This document shows positions 33,587 to 42,143 of a stretch of DNA of 43,708 bases, piece by piece. Each line of letters starts with the position of its first letter. Position 1 is the stretch's first letter. This DNA comes from Planctomycetota bacterium (GTDB lineage Bacteria; Planctomycetota; Phycisphaerae; Phycisphaerales; Phycisphaeraceae). Both the position numbers and the translations under genes were made by a program. The stretch spans positions 1 to 43,708 of the forward strand of contig JAPLMQ010000292.1 in the NCBI GenBank assembly GCA_026386955.1, in the 5' to 3' direction. The notes under the pieces are model-generated. The model was given only the letters and a program-made list of their open reading frames with translations. It was not told where the DNA came from and ran no database searches.

Positions 33587-34132
33587 TCAGTAGCGGACGA
33601 CGGAATGGACGTCGCCGAACCCGGCGAGGCTCTTGCGCCCCGGAAGGAAGGTCAGCTCGATCAGGACGGTCAGTCCGACGATCTCGCCCCCGAGCTTGTG
33701 GACCAGCCGGCAGCAGGCCCCCATGGTCCCGCCCGTGGCGAGCAGGTCGTCGACGAGCAGGACGCGCTGCCCGGGGAGGATGGCGTCGACGTGCATCTCC
33801 ACGCGGTCGGTGCCGTACTCCAGGTCGTATTCCATCGCGTGGGTCGTGTGCGGCAGCTTCTTGGGCTTGCGGACGGGCACGAACCCGGCGGAGAGCGACT
33901 GGGCGATGGCGGTGCCGAAGATGAACCCCCGGCTCTCGGCTCCGACGACCAGGTCGATCTTCTGCCCCCGGAAGGGGTTGGCCATCATCTCGACCGCCAT
34001 CGCCAGCCCCGAGGGGTTGCGAAGCAGGGGGGTGATGTCCTTGAAGAGGATGCCGGGCTTGGGCCAGTCGGGGATGTCGCGGATGAGGTGGAGCATGTCG
34101 GGCGGGAGGGTGGCGTGGGCGGGCGTGGTCAT
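33587..34132 (-). CDS. apt: Adenine phosphoribosyltransferase
   Basis: A 181-residue type I phosphoribosyltransferase: IRDIPDWPKPGILFKDITPLLRNP, VVGAESRGFIFGTAIA, VPVRKPKKLPHTTHAMEYDLEYG, and the PRPP loop VLLVDDLLATGGTMGACCRLV. It salvages adenine to AMP. The length and motifs match E. coli-type Apt. The GTG or ATG start cannot be improved from context; a TAGTGC-like hexamer lies about 12 nt upstream, so a short leader is possible. Confidence 0.95.
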   Translation of the reverse strand: MTTPAHATLPPDMLHLIRDIPDWPKPGILFKDITPLLRNPSGLAMAVEMMANPFRGQKIDLVVGAESRGFIFGTAIAQSLSAGFVPVRKPKKLPHTTHAMEYDLEYGTDRVEMHVDAILPGQRVLLVDDLLATGGTMGACCRLVHKLGGEIVGLTVLIELTFLPGRKSLAGFGDVHSVVRY

Positions 34133-34360
34133 GGTCGGGGTCCTGCACTAGAGTCCTGCGCAGCGCCGGGCTGGAGGCGTCGCGGGCGAGGGCCTCTTTT
34201 TACCATGAACGCGACGCTGAACGCGCCTCGCGGTCAGACTGCGCAGGCTGGTGGGCCCGAATGCCGTCGTTCTTGCAGCCTGCCCTCGTTTTTTGCCGAT
34301 GCTCATGCGGATCGCTCTCGCTCCACGACTCCCTCCTCTTTCGGTGGATCAATCCCTCAC

Positions 34361-35692
34361 ATGGACGCATTCGTCATCCACGGCGGAAAGCGCCTCCGCG
34401 GCCGGGTCCGCATCAACGGCTCCAAGAACGCCTGCCTGCCGCTCCTCGCGGCGGCTCTGCTCACCGACGACGCCGTGACCCTCCACGACGTGCCGGACCT
34501 CTCCGACATCGGGAACATGAACCGCCTGCTCGAGTCGCTGGGCTGCACGCTCGCCAAGGGGAAGGACCCCGCGACGAAGACGCTGCGGATCACCGTCACC
34601 AACCCCGAGCCGATCGAGGCCCACTACGACATCGTCCGCACCATGCGGGCCAGCATCTGCGTGCTCGGGCCCATGCTCGCCAAGCGGGGCAGGGCCCGCG
34701 TCTCGATGCCCGGCGGGTGCAACATCGGCGACCGCCCGGTCGACCTCCACCTCCGCGGACTCCGCGCCTTGGGCGCCCAGATCCACAACGAGGGCGGCTA
34801 CATCGTCGCCGAGGCGCCGGGCGGCAAGCTCAAGGGCGGGCGCGTCTTCCTGGGCGGCCCCTTCGGGTCGACCGTCCTGGGGACCGACAACGTCATGAGC
34901 GCCGCCGTCCTGGCGGAGGGGACGACGATCATCGAGTCGGCCGCCTGCGAGCCGGAGGTCGAGGACCTCGCCAACATGCTCAACGCGATGGGGGCCAAGA
35001 TCACCGGCGCGGGCAGCCCGCGCATCACCATCGAGGGCGTGGAGAAGCTGCGCGGGGCCGACTACACCGTCATGGCCGACCGCATCGAGGCGGGGACCTA
35101 CATCATGGCGGCCGCCATCACCAACGGCGACGTCGTGCTGGAGAACTTCCCCACCGACACGCTCACCGCCGTGATGGACCGGCTTGAAGAGGTGGGCATC
35201 GGCGTGGAGTCGATCCTCCCCGACGGGAGCAAGAACCCCGCGCCGGGCGACCGGATGCGCGACGTCGTCCGCGTCTTCTCCGCCCGCCGGCTGGAGTCCG
35301 TCCAGGTCGTCACCCAGCCCTACCCCGGCTTCCCCACCGACCTGCAGGCCCAGCTCACGGCCCTGCTCTGCTTGGCCGACGGCAACTCGATCATCACCGA
35401 GAAGATCTTCCCCGACCGGTTCATGCACGTGGCCGAGTTGCTGCGCATGAACGCCAACATCATGCGCACCGGCACCAGCGCGATGGTCAGCGGCGTGAAA
35501 CGCCTCGAGGGGGCGCAGGTGATGGCGAGCGACCTCCGCGCCTCGGCGGGCCTGGTCATCGCCGGGCTGGGCGCCAAGGGCACCACGACCATCAACCGCG
35601 TCTACCACCTCGACCGCGGGTACGAGAAGATGGAGCTGACGCTGCAGGCCTTGGGCGCGGAGATCGAGCGCGTGAACCTGCCGGCGACCTGA
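34361..35692 (+). CDS. murA: UDP-N-acetylglucosamine 1-carboxyvinyltransferase
   Basis: A 443-residue MurA, the first committed step of peptidoglycan synthesis: it transfers enolpyruvate from PEP to UDP-GlcNAc. It shows [65 protein letters not shown] (with the active-site Cys that fosfomycin targets), [28 protein letters not shown] and [17 protein letters not shown]. Its presence argues that the organism makes peptidoglycan. A palindromic terminator follows 22 bp after the stop. The 228-bp upstream gap to apt has no gene that I can support. Confidence 0.96.
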   Translation: MDAFVIHGGKRLRGRVRINGSKNACLPLLAAALLTDDAVTLHDVPDLSDIGNMNRLLESLGCTLAKGKDPATKTLRITVTNPEPIEAHYDIVRTMRASICVLGPMLAKRGRARVSMPGGCNIGDRPVDLHLRGLRALGAQIHNEGGYIVAEAPGGKLKGGRVFLGGPFGSTVLGTDNVMSAAVLAEGTTIIESAACEPEVEDLANMLNAMGAKITGAGSPRITIEGVEKLRGADYTVMADRIEAGTYIMAAAITNGDVVLENFPTDTLTAVMDRLEEVGIGVESILPDGSKNPAPGDRMRDVVRVFSARRLESVQVVTQPYPGFPTDLQAQLTALLCLADGNSIITEKIFPDRFMHVAELLRMNANIMRTGTSAMVSGVKRLEGAQVMASDLRASAGLVIAGLGAKGTTTINRVYHLDRGYEKMELTLQALGAEIERVNLPAT

Positions 35693-35713
35693 GGACGCTC
35701 TTTTTTGCATGCG

Positions 35714-35750
35714 AAAGCCCAGGCACTGCGGTGCCTGGGTTTTTGGTTTG
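35714..35750 (+). terminator. Intrinsic terminator of murA (CCCAGGCAC repeat copy 4)
   Basis: AAAGCCCAGGCAC (35714-35726), loop TGCG, GTGCCTGGGTTTTTGGTTTG. The stem core CCCAGGCAC-TGCG-GTGCCTGGG is identical to that of the ilvB terminator 32 kb away. Confidence 0.85.
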
Positions 35751-35763
35751 TTAGACTTTCAGA

Positions 35764-35997
35764 ATGTCTTCTGCTTCCCCGAAAATCGATCCCGAACTCC
35801 TCAAGATCATTGTCTGCCCGTTGACGCGCTCGCCCCTCCGGCTGGAGGGCGAGGAACTCGTCGCGACAGTGGGGGGCCTGCGCTACCCGATTCGCGAGGG
35901 CATCCCCGTCCTGCTGGTCGACGAGGCGACGCTGCCCCAAGGCGTGGCGAGCCTCGACGAGTTCAAGCGCAAGTTCGCGGAGCAGATTCCGAAGTGA
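35764..35997 (+). CDS. Trm112-like / UPF0434 protein
   Basis: A 77-residue protein of the Trm112/YcaR family: IDPELLKIIVCPLTRSPLRLEGEEL...LRYPIREGIPVLLVDEAT. Only the first Cys of the usual zinc CxxC is evident (ICPLT), so metal binding is doubtful. Trm112-like proteins are small partners of methyltransferases in eukaryotes and archaea; the bacterial role is unclear. A TAGACT hexamer ends 6 nt before the ATG, consistent with a leaderless transcript. The first few residues are polar (MSSASPKID). Confidence 0.88.
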   Translation: MSSASPKIDPELLKIIVCPLTRSPLRLEGEELVATVGGLRYPIREGIPVLLVDEATLPQGVASLDEFKRKFAEQIPK

Positions 35998-36013
35998 GGC
36001 AGGGCGGGGGCAT

Positions 36014-36193
36014 TTGTTAGCCGGACGCGCAAGCGACGGATGCGCGATTCAAATGTTTGCGAGCACATGCCTGACTCGCCGACACGTGCGAATCAACAGT
36101 CGCGATTTTAATTTCGTTGGAATCGATCGCGAGGCCCGGGCGTGCCCGGAAATGCTGGTCCGCGCATCCGTCGCTTGCGCGTCCGGCTAACAA
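36014..36193. repeat. 180-bp inverted-repeat element E (33-bp perfect ends)
   Basis: Bases 36014-36046 and 36161-36193 are perfect inverted copies over 33 bp, beginning TTGTTAGCCGGACGCGCAAG. The 114-bp centre is more AT-rich and has no coding potential. It lies between the Trm112-like gene and a convergent dehydrogenase gene. Confidence 0.9.
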
Positions 36194-36219
36194 GACAGGC
36201 CGAGCCCCACGCACCCGCC

Positions 36220-37176
36220 TCACCTCTTCGCCTCATTGATCGGCGTCAGCGGCCGCTCCCCGCGCAGTACCGCGGCGACGTTCTTGCAGCAGAGCGTCCG
36301 CGCGTCGAACCGGCTGTCGGCCGTGGCTCCGCCCAGATGCGGCGCGAGCACCACTTGATCCAACGTCTTCAGCGTGTCGTGGACTTTGGGCTCGTGCTCG
36401 AAGACGTCGAGCCCCGCGCCGCCCAGCCTGCCCGAAAGCAGGGCCGCGACCATCGCCTCCTCGTCCACGACCTTGCCACGGGCCATGTTGACCAGGATCG
36501 CCCCGGGCTTGATCTTGGCCAAGCGCTCCGCATTGATCAGGTGCTTCGTCGTCGCGGTCAGCGGGACATGGAGCGAGACGACGTCGCTCTGGGCGAGCAG
36601 CGTGTCGAGGTCCCGGCGATCGGGCTCGGGCGTCGTCGACGGGCTGGCGCGGTGGTAGATCACGCGCATGCCGAAGGCCTTGGCCCGCAGCGCGACGGCC
36701 TGCCCGATCTTCCCGTAGCCGACCAGCCCGAGGGTCCGCCCGCGGAGGAGTATGCCCTCCCAGGCGTCGAGGCGCATGCCCGTCCATTTGCCCGCGCGGA
36801 CGTAGCGGTCGCCCAGGGCGATCTTGCGGACGACGCCCAGGAGCAGGCCGAAGGTCGCGTCGGCGGTGGCGTCGGTGAAGGCGTCGGGGGCGTTGGTGCC
36901 CCAGACGCCCCGGCTGGCCATCAGCGAGCCGTCGAGGTTGTCGTATCCGATGGCGGCGTTGGCGACGATGCGCAGGCGGGGGCAGCGGTCGAGCAGTTCG
37001 GCGTCGACGCGGACCTCGCCGTGGTTGATGATCGCGTCGAAGCCCGGCGCCGCGGCGAGCATCCGGTCTCGCGGCATGAGCGCCTCGCCCTCGCCGCCGA
37101 TGGTGATCTCGGCCACGCCCTTCAGGAGCGCGAGGTGGGCGGAGGGGACGACGGCGGTGACGAGGACCTTGGGCAT
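36220..37176 (-). CDS. D-2-hydroxyacid dehydrogenase (glyoxylate/hydroxypyruvate reductase type)
   Basis: A 318-residue NAD(P)-dependent enzyme. Its nucleotide-binding loop is GLVGYGKIGQAVALRAKAFGM. The catalytic Arg (NMARGKVVDEEAM), Glu (GLDVFEHEP) and His (LAPHLGGAT) residues are in order. It reduces glyoxylate or hydroxypyruvate or acts on a related 2-hydroxyacid. The start at 37176 (MPKVLVTAVVPS) is chosen over 37194, which would overlap the upstream gene. The gap to that DapA-like gene is 5 bp, so the two are probably co-transcribed and may act on the same small ketoacid route. Confidence 0.9.
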   Translation of the reverse strand: MPKVLVTAVVPSAHLALLKGVAEITIGGEGEALMPRDRMLAAAPGFDAIINHGEVRVDAELLDRCPRLRIVANAAIGYDNLDGSLMASRGVWGTNAPDAFTDATADATFGLLLGVVRKIALGDRYVRAGKWTGMRLDAWEGILLRGRTLGLVGYGKIGQAVALRAKAFGMRVIYHRASPSTTPEPDRRDLDTLLAQSDVVSLHVPLTATTKHLINAERLAKIKPGAILVNMARGKVVDEEAMVAALLSGRLGGAGLDVFEHEPKVHDTLKTLDQVVLAPHLGGATADSRFDARTLCCKNVAAVLRGERPLTPINEAKR

Positions 37177-37181
37177 GGGAA

Positions 37182-38324
37182 TCACTTCAACCACGAATCA
37201 AGGTTGGCCTTCACGAAGTCGTCGTCGACCAAATGCGGGTAGGCCTTGCAGACGCGGGTGAGCTCGTCGGCCTGCCCGGGCGACATGACCTCGGCAGGGT
37301 TGAGGCACCAGATGCCCTCGAGCAAACCTTGGCGGCGGAGAATCTCGTGCATCCCGGGGATGCAGCCGTGGAAGGAGTGGGCGGGGTCGAACATCGCGGC
37401 GTTCATGTCCGTCACCTGGCGGTTGATCTCCATCAGGTTGATCGGGATGTTGCCCGAGGCGCCCGCGGCCGCGGAGTTGTTGGCCCACTGGCACTTCTGC
37501 AGCAGTTCGACGGCCTTCTTGGTCCAGCAGGCCCAGTGGCCCAGCAGCCCGCCGACGACGCGCTGCGTGACCCGCTTGTCGCCCACCTGGAAGGTCCAGT
37601 CGCCCAAGAGGTCGGCGACGATGTTGTCGTCGTTGCCGGTGTAGAGGGCGATGCCGTCCTTGTTGATCGCGGAGTTGCCCGCGCCCGGGAGCGGGCCGGC
37701 GACGCCCAGGGCCCGCCCCGCCTCGGCGACGGCGCGGACGACGTCGATGGTCTGGTAGCGGTTGAACGGCGCCATCTTGATCGCGACGACGTTGGGGATC
37801 TCGGCGAAGCGCCGCCAGAAGCTCGCGGGCAAGATGCGCCCACCGACGCTCGGCTGGAGGTAGAAGCCCACGACGGGGGTGATCTCCGCGACGGCCTTGC
37901 AGTGGGCGATCAGCTCGTCGTCCCCGGCCTTCGACATCGCGCCCAGGCTGAGCAACCCCATGTCGTAGCCCAGGTCGATCGCCTGCTTGGCCTCGGCGGT
38001 GGCCTGTGCGGTCTGCCCGCAGACGCCGGCGACCTTGATGATCGTCTTGCCCGAGGATTTCTCGAAGCGGCGGATCTCCTCCAGCGCAAGCGTCAAAACG
38101 GGCTTGAGCAGGCCGTGCTGGGGCAGGCGGATCTCGAACTGCGTCGAGTGGACGGCGACGGCCAGGCCGCCCGAGCCCGCGGCCATGTAGTAGCGGGTCA
38201 GGGCCCGCTGCCGGCGCTCGTCGAGCTTGCGCTGGGCGTTGAGGGCGAGGGGCTGGGCCGGGATGCAGACGCCCTGCTGCATGGAGGCCAGCACGGCGGC
38301 GGAGGGCATGGGGGACGAAGGCAT
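37182..38324 (-). CDS. Dihydrodipicolinate synthase/N-acetylneuraminate lyase family protein
   Basis: A 380-residue class I aldolase-type TIM barrel, longer than typical DapA (about 290). It shows RALTRYYMAAGSGGLAVAVHSTQFE, IIKVAGVCGQTAQATAEAKQAIDLGYDMGLLS, VVGFYLQPSVGG and VVAIKMAPFNRYQT; the Lys of AIKMA is the likely Schiff-base residue. DapA-like proteins cleave or form 2-keto-3-deoxy acids. The extended C-terminus (about 90 residues) is unusual. The exact start is uncertain (38324 or the Met at 38309). It precedes the hydroxyacid dehydrogenase, consistent with a sugar-acid catabolic pair. Confidence 0.75.
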   Translation of the reverse strand: MPSSPMPSAAVLASMQQGVCIPAQPLALNAQRKLDERRQRALTRYYMAAGSGGLAVAVHSTQFEIRLPQHGLLKPVLTLALEEIRRFEKSSGKTIIKVAGVCGQTAQATAEAKQAIDLGYDMGLLSLGAMSKAGDDELIAHCKAVAEITPVVGFYLQPSVGGRILPASFWRRFAEIPNVVAIKMAPFNRYQTIDVVRAVAEAGRALGVAGPLPGAGNSAINKDGIALYTGNDDNIVADLLGDWTFQVGDKRVTQRVVGGLLGHWACWTKKAVELLQKCQWANNSAAAGASGNIPINLMEINRQVTDMNAAMFDPAHSFHGCIPGMHEILRRQGLLEGIWCLNPAEVMSPGQADELTRVCKAYPHLVDDDFVKANLDSWLK

Positions 38325-38464
38325 GGCGGGGCTTCCATCCAGGTGGAAGATCGATCAACACAAGGGATTCACGAGGAATTGTACGGTTCACAAGGATTGG
38401 CGACTCAAGTCGTCAAGTCTTGTGCGGATGTCTCAAGGCGCGATCCCCCGGGGGTCTCCGGGGG

Positions 38465-39484
38465 TCAGAACTTCCCGTCGCGGGCCTCGAAGTGGGTGGG
38501 CTTGCCCATCGTGCGCCCGCCGGCCTTCAGGTGGGCGGCGACGCGCTCGATCATCGTGTCGACGCTGGTTCGCGGCGGGCCGAAGTTCGACCAGCAGAAT
38601 GTCGAGTTCGAGAGCAGCGCGGTCTTGGCGGGCCTGCCCTCGAAGATCGGCTTGACGCCCAAGGCCTCGCCCAGGCGGGTTGCCAGGTCGCGCACCGCGA
38701 GCGTCTCGGGCCCCGCAAGGTTGAGGACGCGCGGGGGCGACTCGGCGATCTCGAACGAACGGAGGGTGATGCGGTTGCAGTCGCCCTGCCAGACGATGTT
38801 GACGTAGCCCTGCGCGAGGTCGATCGCCTGCCCCGCCTGGATCTTGGCGGCGAGGTCGACCAGCACGCCGTAGCGCGGCTCGTTCGCGTAGTTCAGGCGG
38901 ATGGTGCAGACCTTCGTGCCCAGCGTGCGGGAATAGTGCTCGAAGATGCGCTCGCGCCCGAGGACCGACTGGGCGTACTCGCCGATGGGCTCGGGGGCGA
39001 CCGATTCATCGGGCCCGCCGGAGTCCACGGCGGTGAAGGGGTAGACGTTGCCGCTGGAGTAGACGGCGATCCGGCTCTGGGGCCACCGCCGCGCGACCAC
39101 GCCGGGGACGACGGTGTTGAGCATCCACGTCAGCGACATCGCAGACGATGTGCCGAACTTCTGTCCCGCGAGATAGACGATGTCCGAGGCGTCGGGGAGC
39201 CGTTGGACGGCGTCGACGTCGGAGAGGTCGCAGGAGATGGTGGTGATGCCGTCGGCCTCGAGGGCGGCCCGCGACTCGGGCGAGGTGAAGCGGGAGACCG
39301 CCAGGACGCGGTTCTTCTTGCCGCCTGCCTCGAAGGCCCGCTTGGCCATGAGCGCCAGGCCGTGGCCGATCTTGCCGCCGGCGCCGAGCATGAGCAGGTC
39401 GCCGGGCATGGTCCAGAGGGTGCGGATCACGGCCTCGTCGGGCTCGGAGATGTCGAGCAGGATTTCTTTTTCGTCGTCTGACAT
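38465..39484 (-). CDS. NAD-dependent epimerase/dehydratase family protein
   Basis: A 339-residue extended SDR-like Rossmann protein. GDLLMLGAGGKIGHGLALMAKRAF is the nucleotide-binding loop, then VYLAGQKF, VYSSGNVYPF (Ser of the active site), and GEYAQSVLGRERIFEHY in place of the usual YxxxK (Tyr present, the Lys position reads G). The active-site Lys is therefore not evident, so the enzyme may be divergent or non-catalytic. Sugar-nucleotide or NAD-binding substrates are possible. A TACAAT hexamer ends 7 nt before the ATG, so the transcript may be leaderless. Confidence 0.82.
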   Translation of the reverse strand: MSDDEKEILLDISEPDEAVIRTLWTMPGDLLMLGAGGKIGHGLALMAKRAFEAGGKKNRVLAVSRFTSPESRAALEADGITTISCDLSDVDAVQRLPDASDIVYLAGQKFGTSSAMSLTWMLNTVVPGVVARRWPQSRIAVYSSGNVYPFTAVDSGGPDESVAPEPIGEYAQSVLGRERIFEHYSRTLGTKVCTIRLNYANEPRYGVLVDLAAKIQAGQAIDLAQGYVNIVWQGDCNRITLRSFEIAESPPRVLNLAGPETLAVRDLATRLGEALGVKPIFEGRPAKTALLSNSTFCWSNFGPPRTSVDTMIERVAAHLKAGGRTMGKPTHFEARDGKF

Positions 39485-39547
39485 GGGCGAGATTGTAAGG
39501 ATCGCGCGGGAATCACGCCATCGACGGGTTCCGCGGGGCGGGGTAAC

Positions 39548-40585
39548 ATGCGCGCACCGCTTCGTGAGTTTCACGTCCAAACCGAGGGCAGCATCTTGCC
39601 GCAGCGCATATTCATCCGCGATTTCCTGCCCAACCAAGTCCTGGAGGCGGTTTTCGCCATCCAGAACTGTCAACTTGGGCAAACCAAGAACGGCAAGCCG
39701 TTCATCAAATGCCTGCTCGCCGACCGCACCGGGCGCGCCCCCGCGCGGATGTGGAACACCACCGAGGAGATCTTCAACTCCCTCCCCACCGACGGCTTCG
39801 TCTGGATCCAGGGGCAGACCCAGCCCTACCAAGGCGAGATGCAGATCATCATCCAGCAGATCAGGCCCCACAGGCCGGTCGCGAACGAGCTGGCCGACCT
39901 GCTCCCCGCCTCGGAGTACGACCCCGAAGCGATGCTCAAGGAGGTGCAGGCCATCCTCCGCGCGATGAAGGACCCCTCGCTCAAGGCCCTCGCGGAGATG
40001 TACCTGGGCGACGCCGAGCTGATGGAGAAGTTGAAGCGCGCCCCTGCCGCCCAGACGCTGCACCACGCCTTCATCAGCGGGCTGCTCGAGCACACGCTCG
40101 CGCTGATGCGCCTGGCCTTGGCGGTCTGTCCGCTCTACCCCAAGATCAACCCCGACGTCGTCGTCATGGGCCTCTTCCTGCACGACTTGGGCAAGTGCGA
40201 GGAGCTGACCTGGGAGGCCGGGCTGGGCTACAGCGACGACGGGCAGCTTGTGGGCCATATCGCCCGCGGCGTGATCTGGCTGCAACGCAAGGCCGACGAC
40301 TCCGCCGCGATGGGCAAGCCGATCCCCAAGTCGGTGCTGATGGTGCTGCACCACATCATCCTCTCGCACCACGGCAAGCCCGAGTTCGGCGCCCTCAAGC
40401 TCCCCTCCACTCCCGAGGCGATCCTCGTCAGCCTGCTCGACAACGTCGACGCCAAGACCCACATGGCCCTCGCCTCCGCCCGCAACGGCAAGCCCGTCGA
40501 GGCCGGCGGGAACTTCACCGAGAAGCTCTGGGCCTTCGAGACGAGGCTCTACCGCCCCGACCCGACGACGGTCCCGGACGAATGA
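39548..40585 (+). CDS. HD-domain protein with OB-fold, YhaM-like 3'-5' exoribonuclease
   Basis: A 345-residue protein. An OB-fold tRNA-anti-like domain lies at about residues 20-105 (NCQLGQTKNGKPFIKCLLADRTGRAPARMWN). An HD phosphohydrolase domain follows with HHAFISGLLEHTLALMRLA, VVVMGLFLHDLGKCEEL and VLHHIILSHHG. The order and length match YhaM-type 3'-5' exoribonucleases, which act on single-stranded RNA and some DNA. It lies 63 bp from the divergent epimerase gene and 53 bp before the ferredoxin gene. Confidence 0.85.
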   Translation: MRAPLREFHVQTEGSILPQRIFIRDFLPNQVLEAVFAIQNCQLGQTKNGKPFIKCLLADRTGRAPARMWNTTEEIFNSLPTDGFVWIQGQTQPYQGEMQIIIQQIRPHRPVANELADLLPASEYDPEAMLKEVQAILRAMKDPSLKALAEMYLGDAELMEKLKRAPAAQTLHHAFISGLLEHTLALMRLALAVCPLYPKINPDVVVMGLFLHDLGKCEELTWEAGLGYSDDGQLVGHIARGVIWLQRKADDSAAMGKPIPKSVLMVLHHIILSHHGKPEFGALKLPSTPEAILVSLLDNVDAKTHMALASARNGKPVEAGGNFTEKLWAFETRLYRPDPTTVPDE

Positions 40586-40638
40586 GCCGCCTACGATCGC
40601 GTACCCGCTTCCAAGGCTCGTTCTCAAGGCCTGATCCC

Positions 40639-41037
40639 ATGCACCGCAAGCACTCCGACGAACCCAAGGCCCCGGCCGTCGTGCCCGTGACCTTCCTATT
40701 GCAGGACCCCCAGTCCCTGACGGGCGGCGACGCGCGCGAGATCCACCTCATGGCCGGGAAGGGGCAGGACCTGCTCGACGTTGCCATGGAGAACGGCATC
40801 AACATCGAGCACGCCTGCGGCGGGGTCTGCGCCTGCTCGACTTGCCACGTCTACATCAACGAGGGGATGAAGAGCCTGAGCGAGGCCCAGGACGACGAGA
40901 TGGACCGCGTGGAGGAAGCCCCCGCGCTCCGCCGCACGAGCCGGCTCGCCTGCCAGAGCGTGATCCAGGGCGCGGGCCCGATCGTGGTGGAGGTTCCGTC
41001 GTGGAACCGCAACGCGGTGAAAGAGAAACCGCACTGA
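40639..41037 (+). CDS. fdx: [2Fe-2S] ferredoxin, adrenodoxin/Isc type
   Basis: A 132-residue ferredoxin. The cluster-binding cysteines are in IEHACGGVCACSTCHVYI (three of four) and LACQS (the fourth), an adrenodoxin/Isc-Fdx spacing. It transfers electrons, for example to iron-sulfur assembly or hydroxylases. The first 30 residues (MHRKHSDEPKAPAVV) form a charged, Pro-rich extension. It is downstream of the YhaM-like gene with a weak Shine-Dalgarno (AAGG). Confidence 0.9.
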   Translation: MHRKHSDEPKAPAVVPVTFLLQDPQSLTGGDAREIHLMAGKGQDLLDVAMENGINIEHACGGVCACSTCHVYINEGMKSLSEAQDDEMDRVEEAPALRRTSRLACQSVIQGAGPIVVEVPSWNRNAVKEKPH

Positions 41038-41067
41038 CTGACTCGTGTACGAACGCGCCTCACGCGC

Positions 41068-42036
41068 TCACAACCCCGACTTCCTCATCCACTCCCACTG
41101 CCGCGAGATCCCCTCCTCCAGCGTCGTCACGGGGCGGTACCCCAGCTCCGCGCCGCTGCGCGAAAGGTCCGCCCACGTGCGCTCGACGTCGCCGGGCTGC
41201 ATGGGCAGCCGCTCGATCTTCGCCGGCTTGCCCACCACGCGCTCGACCGTCTCGATCAGCTCGCGCAGGCTCACGGGGTGGTTCCCGCCGAGGTTGTAGA
41301 CGCGGTGGCCGCGCTCGGGCGTGCAGCCCTCGATGGCGGCCGAGATGCCCGCGACGATGTCGCCCACGAACGTGTAGTCCCGGCTCGTCGACCCGTCGCC
41401 GAACATCGGCACGGTCTGCCCGCTGCCGATTAGCCGGAGGAACTTGTTGATCGCCAGGTCGGGCCTCTGCCGCGGGCCGAAGACCGTGAAGAACCGCAGG
41501 CAGACGACAGGCAGCCGGTGGATGTGCCAATAGGTGTGGCAGATCAGCTCGCCCGCCTTCTTGGTCGCGGCGTAGGGGCTGATCGGGTGGTCGACGTTGT
41601 CCTCCTCGGCGAAGGGCGTCTTGGGGTTGTTGCCGTAGACGCTCGAGCTCGAGGCGAAGAGGAATTTGGTCGTCCCGTGGGCGACCGCGGCGTCGAGCAC
41701 GTTGACCGTGCCGCTGACGTTCACCGCCGCGTAGTACGACGGGTTCTCGATGCTCGGCCGCACGCCCGCCATCGCGGCGAGATGGACGACCACCGCCGGC
41801 TTGTGGCGCGAGAAGGCCTCGAGCACGGCGGGCCTGTCGCGCAGGTCGGCCTCGACCAGGTCGAAGCGCGGGTTCGCCATCGCCGACTGGAGGTTCGCCC
41901 GCTTGCGCGCCTCGGGATAGAAGTCGCAGAAGTTGTCGAGGCCCGCGACGTTGAGCCCGCGGGCGAGCAGGGCGTCGGCGAGGTTCGAGCCGATGAAGCC
42001 CGCGGCGCCGGTGATGAGGATGGTCGGATCGGCCAT
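41068..42036 (-). CDS. NAD-dependent epimerase (UDP-glucuronate 4-epimerase / GalE-like)
   Basis: A 322-residue extended SDR: TILITGAAGFIGSNLADALLARG (NAD loop), VVVHLAAMAGVRPSIENP, the Ser-Tyr-Lys triad in FASSSSVYG and SPYAATKKAGE, and RFFTVFGPRQRPDLAINKF. That last region is characteristic of UDP-glucuronate or UDP-galacturonate epimerases. It makes precursors for surface polysaccharides. The start at 42036 (MADPTILITG) is chosen over 42138, which would run into the ArsR gene region. A TATCAT hexamer ends 6 nt before the ATG. Confidence 0.9.
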   Translation of the reverse strand: MADPTILITGAAGFIGSNLADALLARGLNVAGLDNFCDFYPEARKRANLQSAMANPRFDLVEADLRDRPAVLEAFSRHKPAVVVHLAAMAGVRPSIENPSYYAAVNVSGTVNVLDAAVAHGTTKFLFASSSSVYGNNPKTPFAEEDNVDHPISPYAATKKAGELICHTYWHIHRLPVVCLRFFTVFGPRQRPDLAINKFLRLIGSGQTVPMFGDGSTSRDYTFVGDIVAGISAAIEGCTPERGHRVYNLGGNHPVSLRELIETVERVVGKPAKIERLPMQPGDVERTWADLSRSGAELGYRPVTTLEEGISRQWEWMRKSGL

Positions 42037-42125
42037 GGGGGAATGATAACGTCGCCGCCGCGCGCCGCGCCCGCGTTTTGCGCGGGCCTGGGGGTTGACC
42101 GGCGGCGACACATCATCTAACCTTC

Positions 42126-42143
42126 CATCCGGATACACGGATG
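42126..42143. promoter_or_regulatory. Inverted repeat CATCCG-N6-CGGATG over the arsR-type start codon
   Basis: A 6-6-6 perfect inverted repeat whose right arm includes the ATG of the ArsR-methyltransferase gene. ATCATC and GATGAT extend the symmetry further out. It could be the operator for autorepression or an RNA hairpin at the start codon. Genes on both sides are divergent, so one site could control both. Confidence 0.4.
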
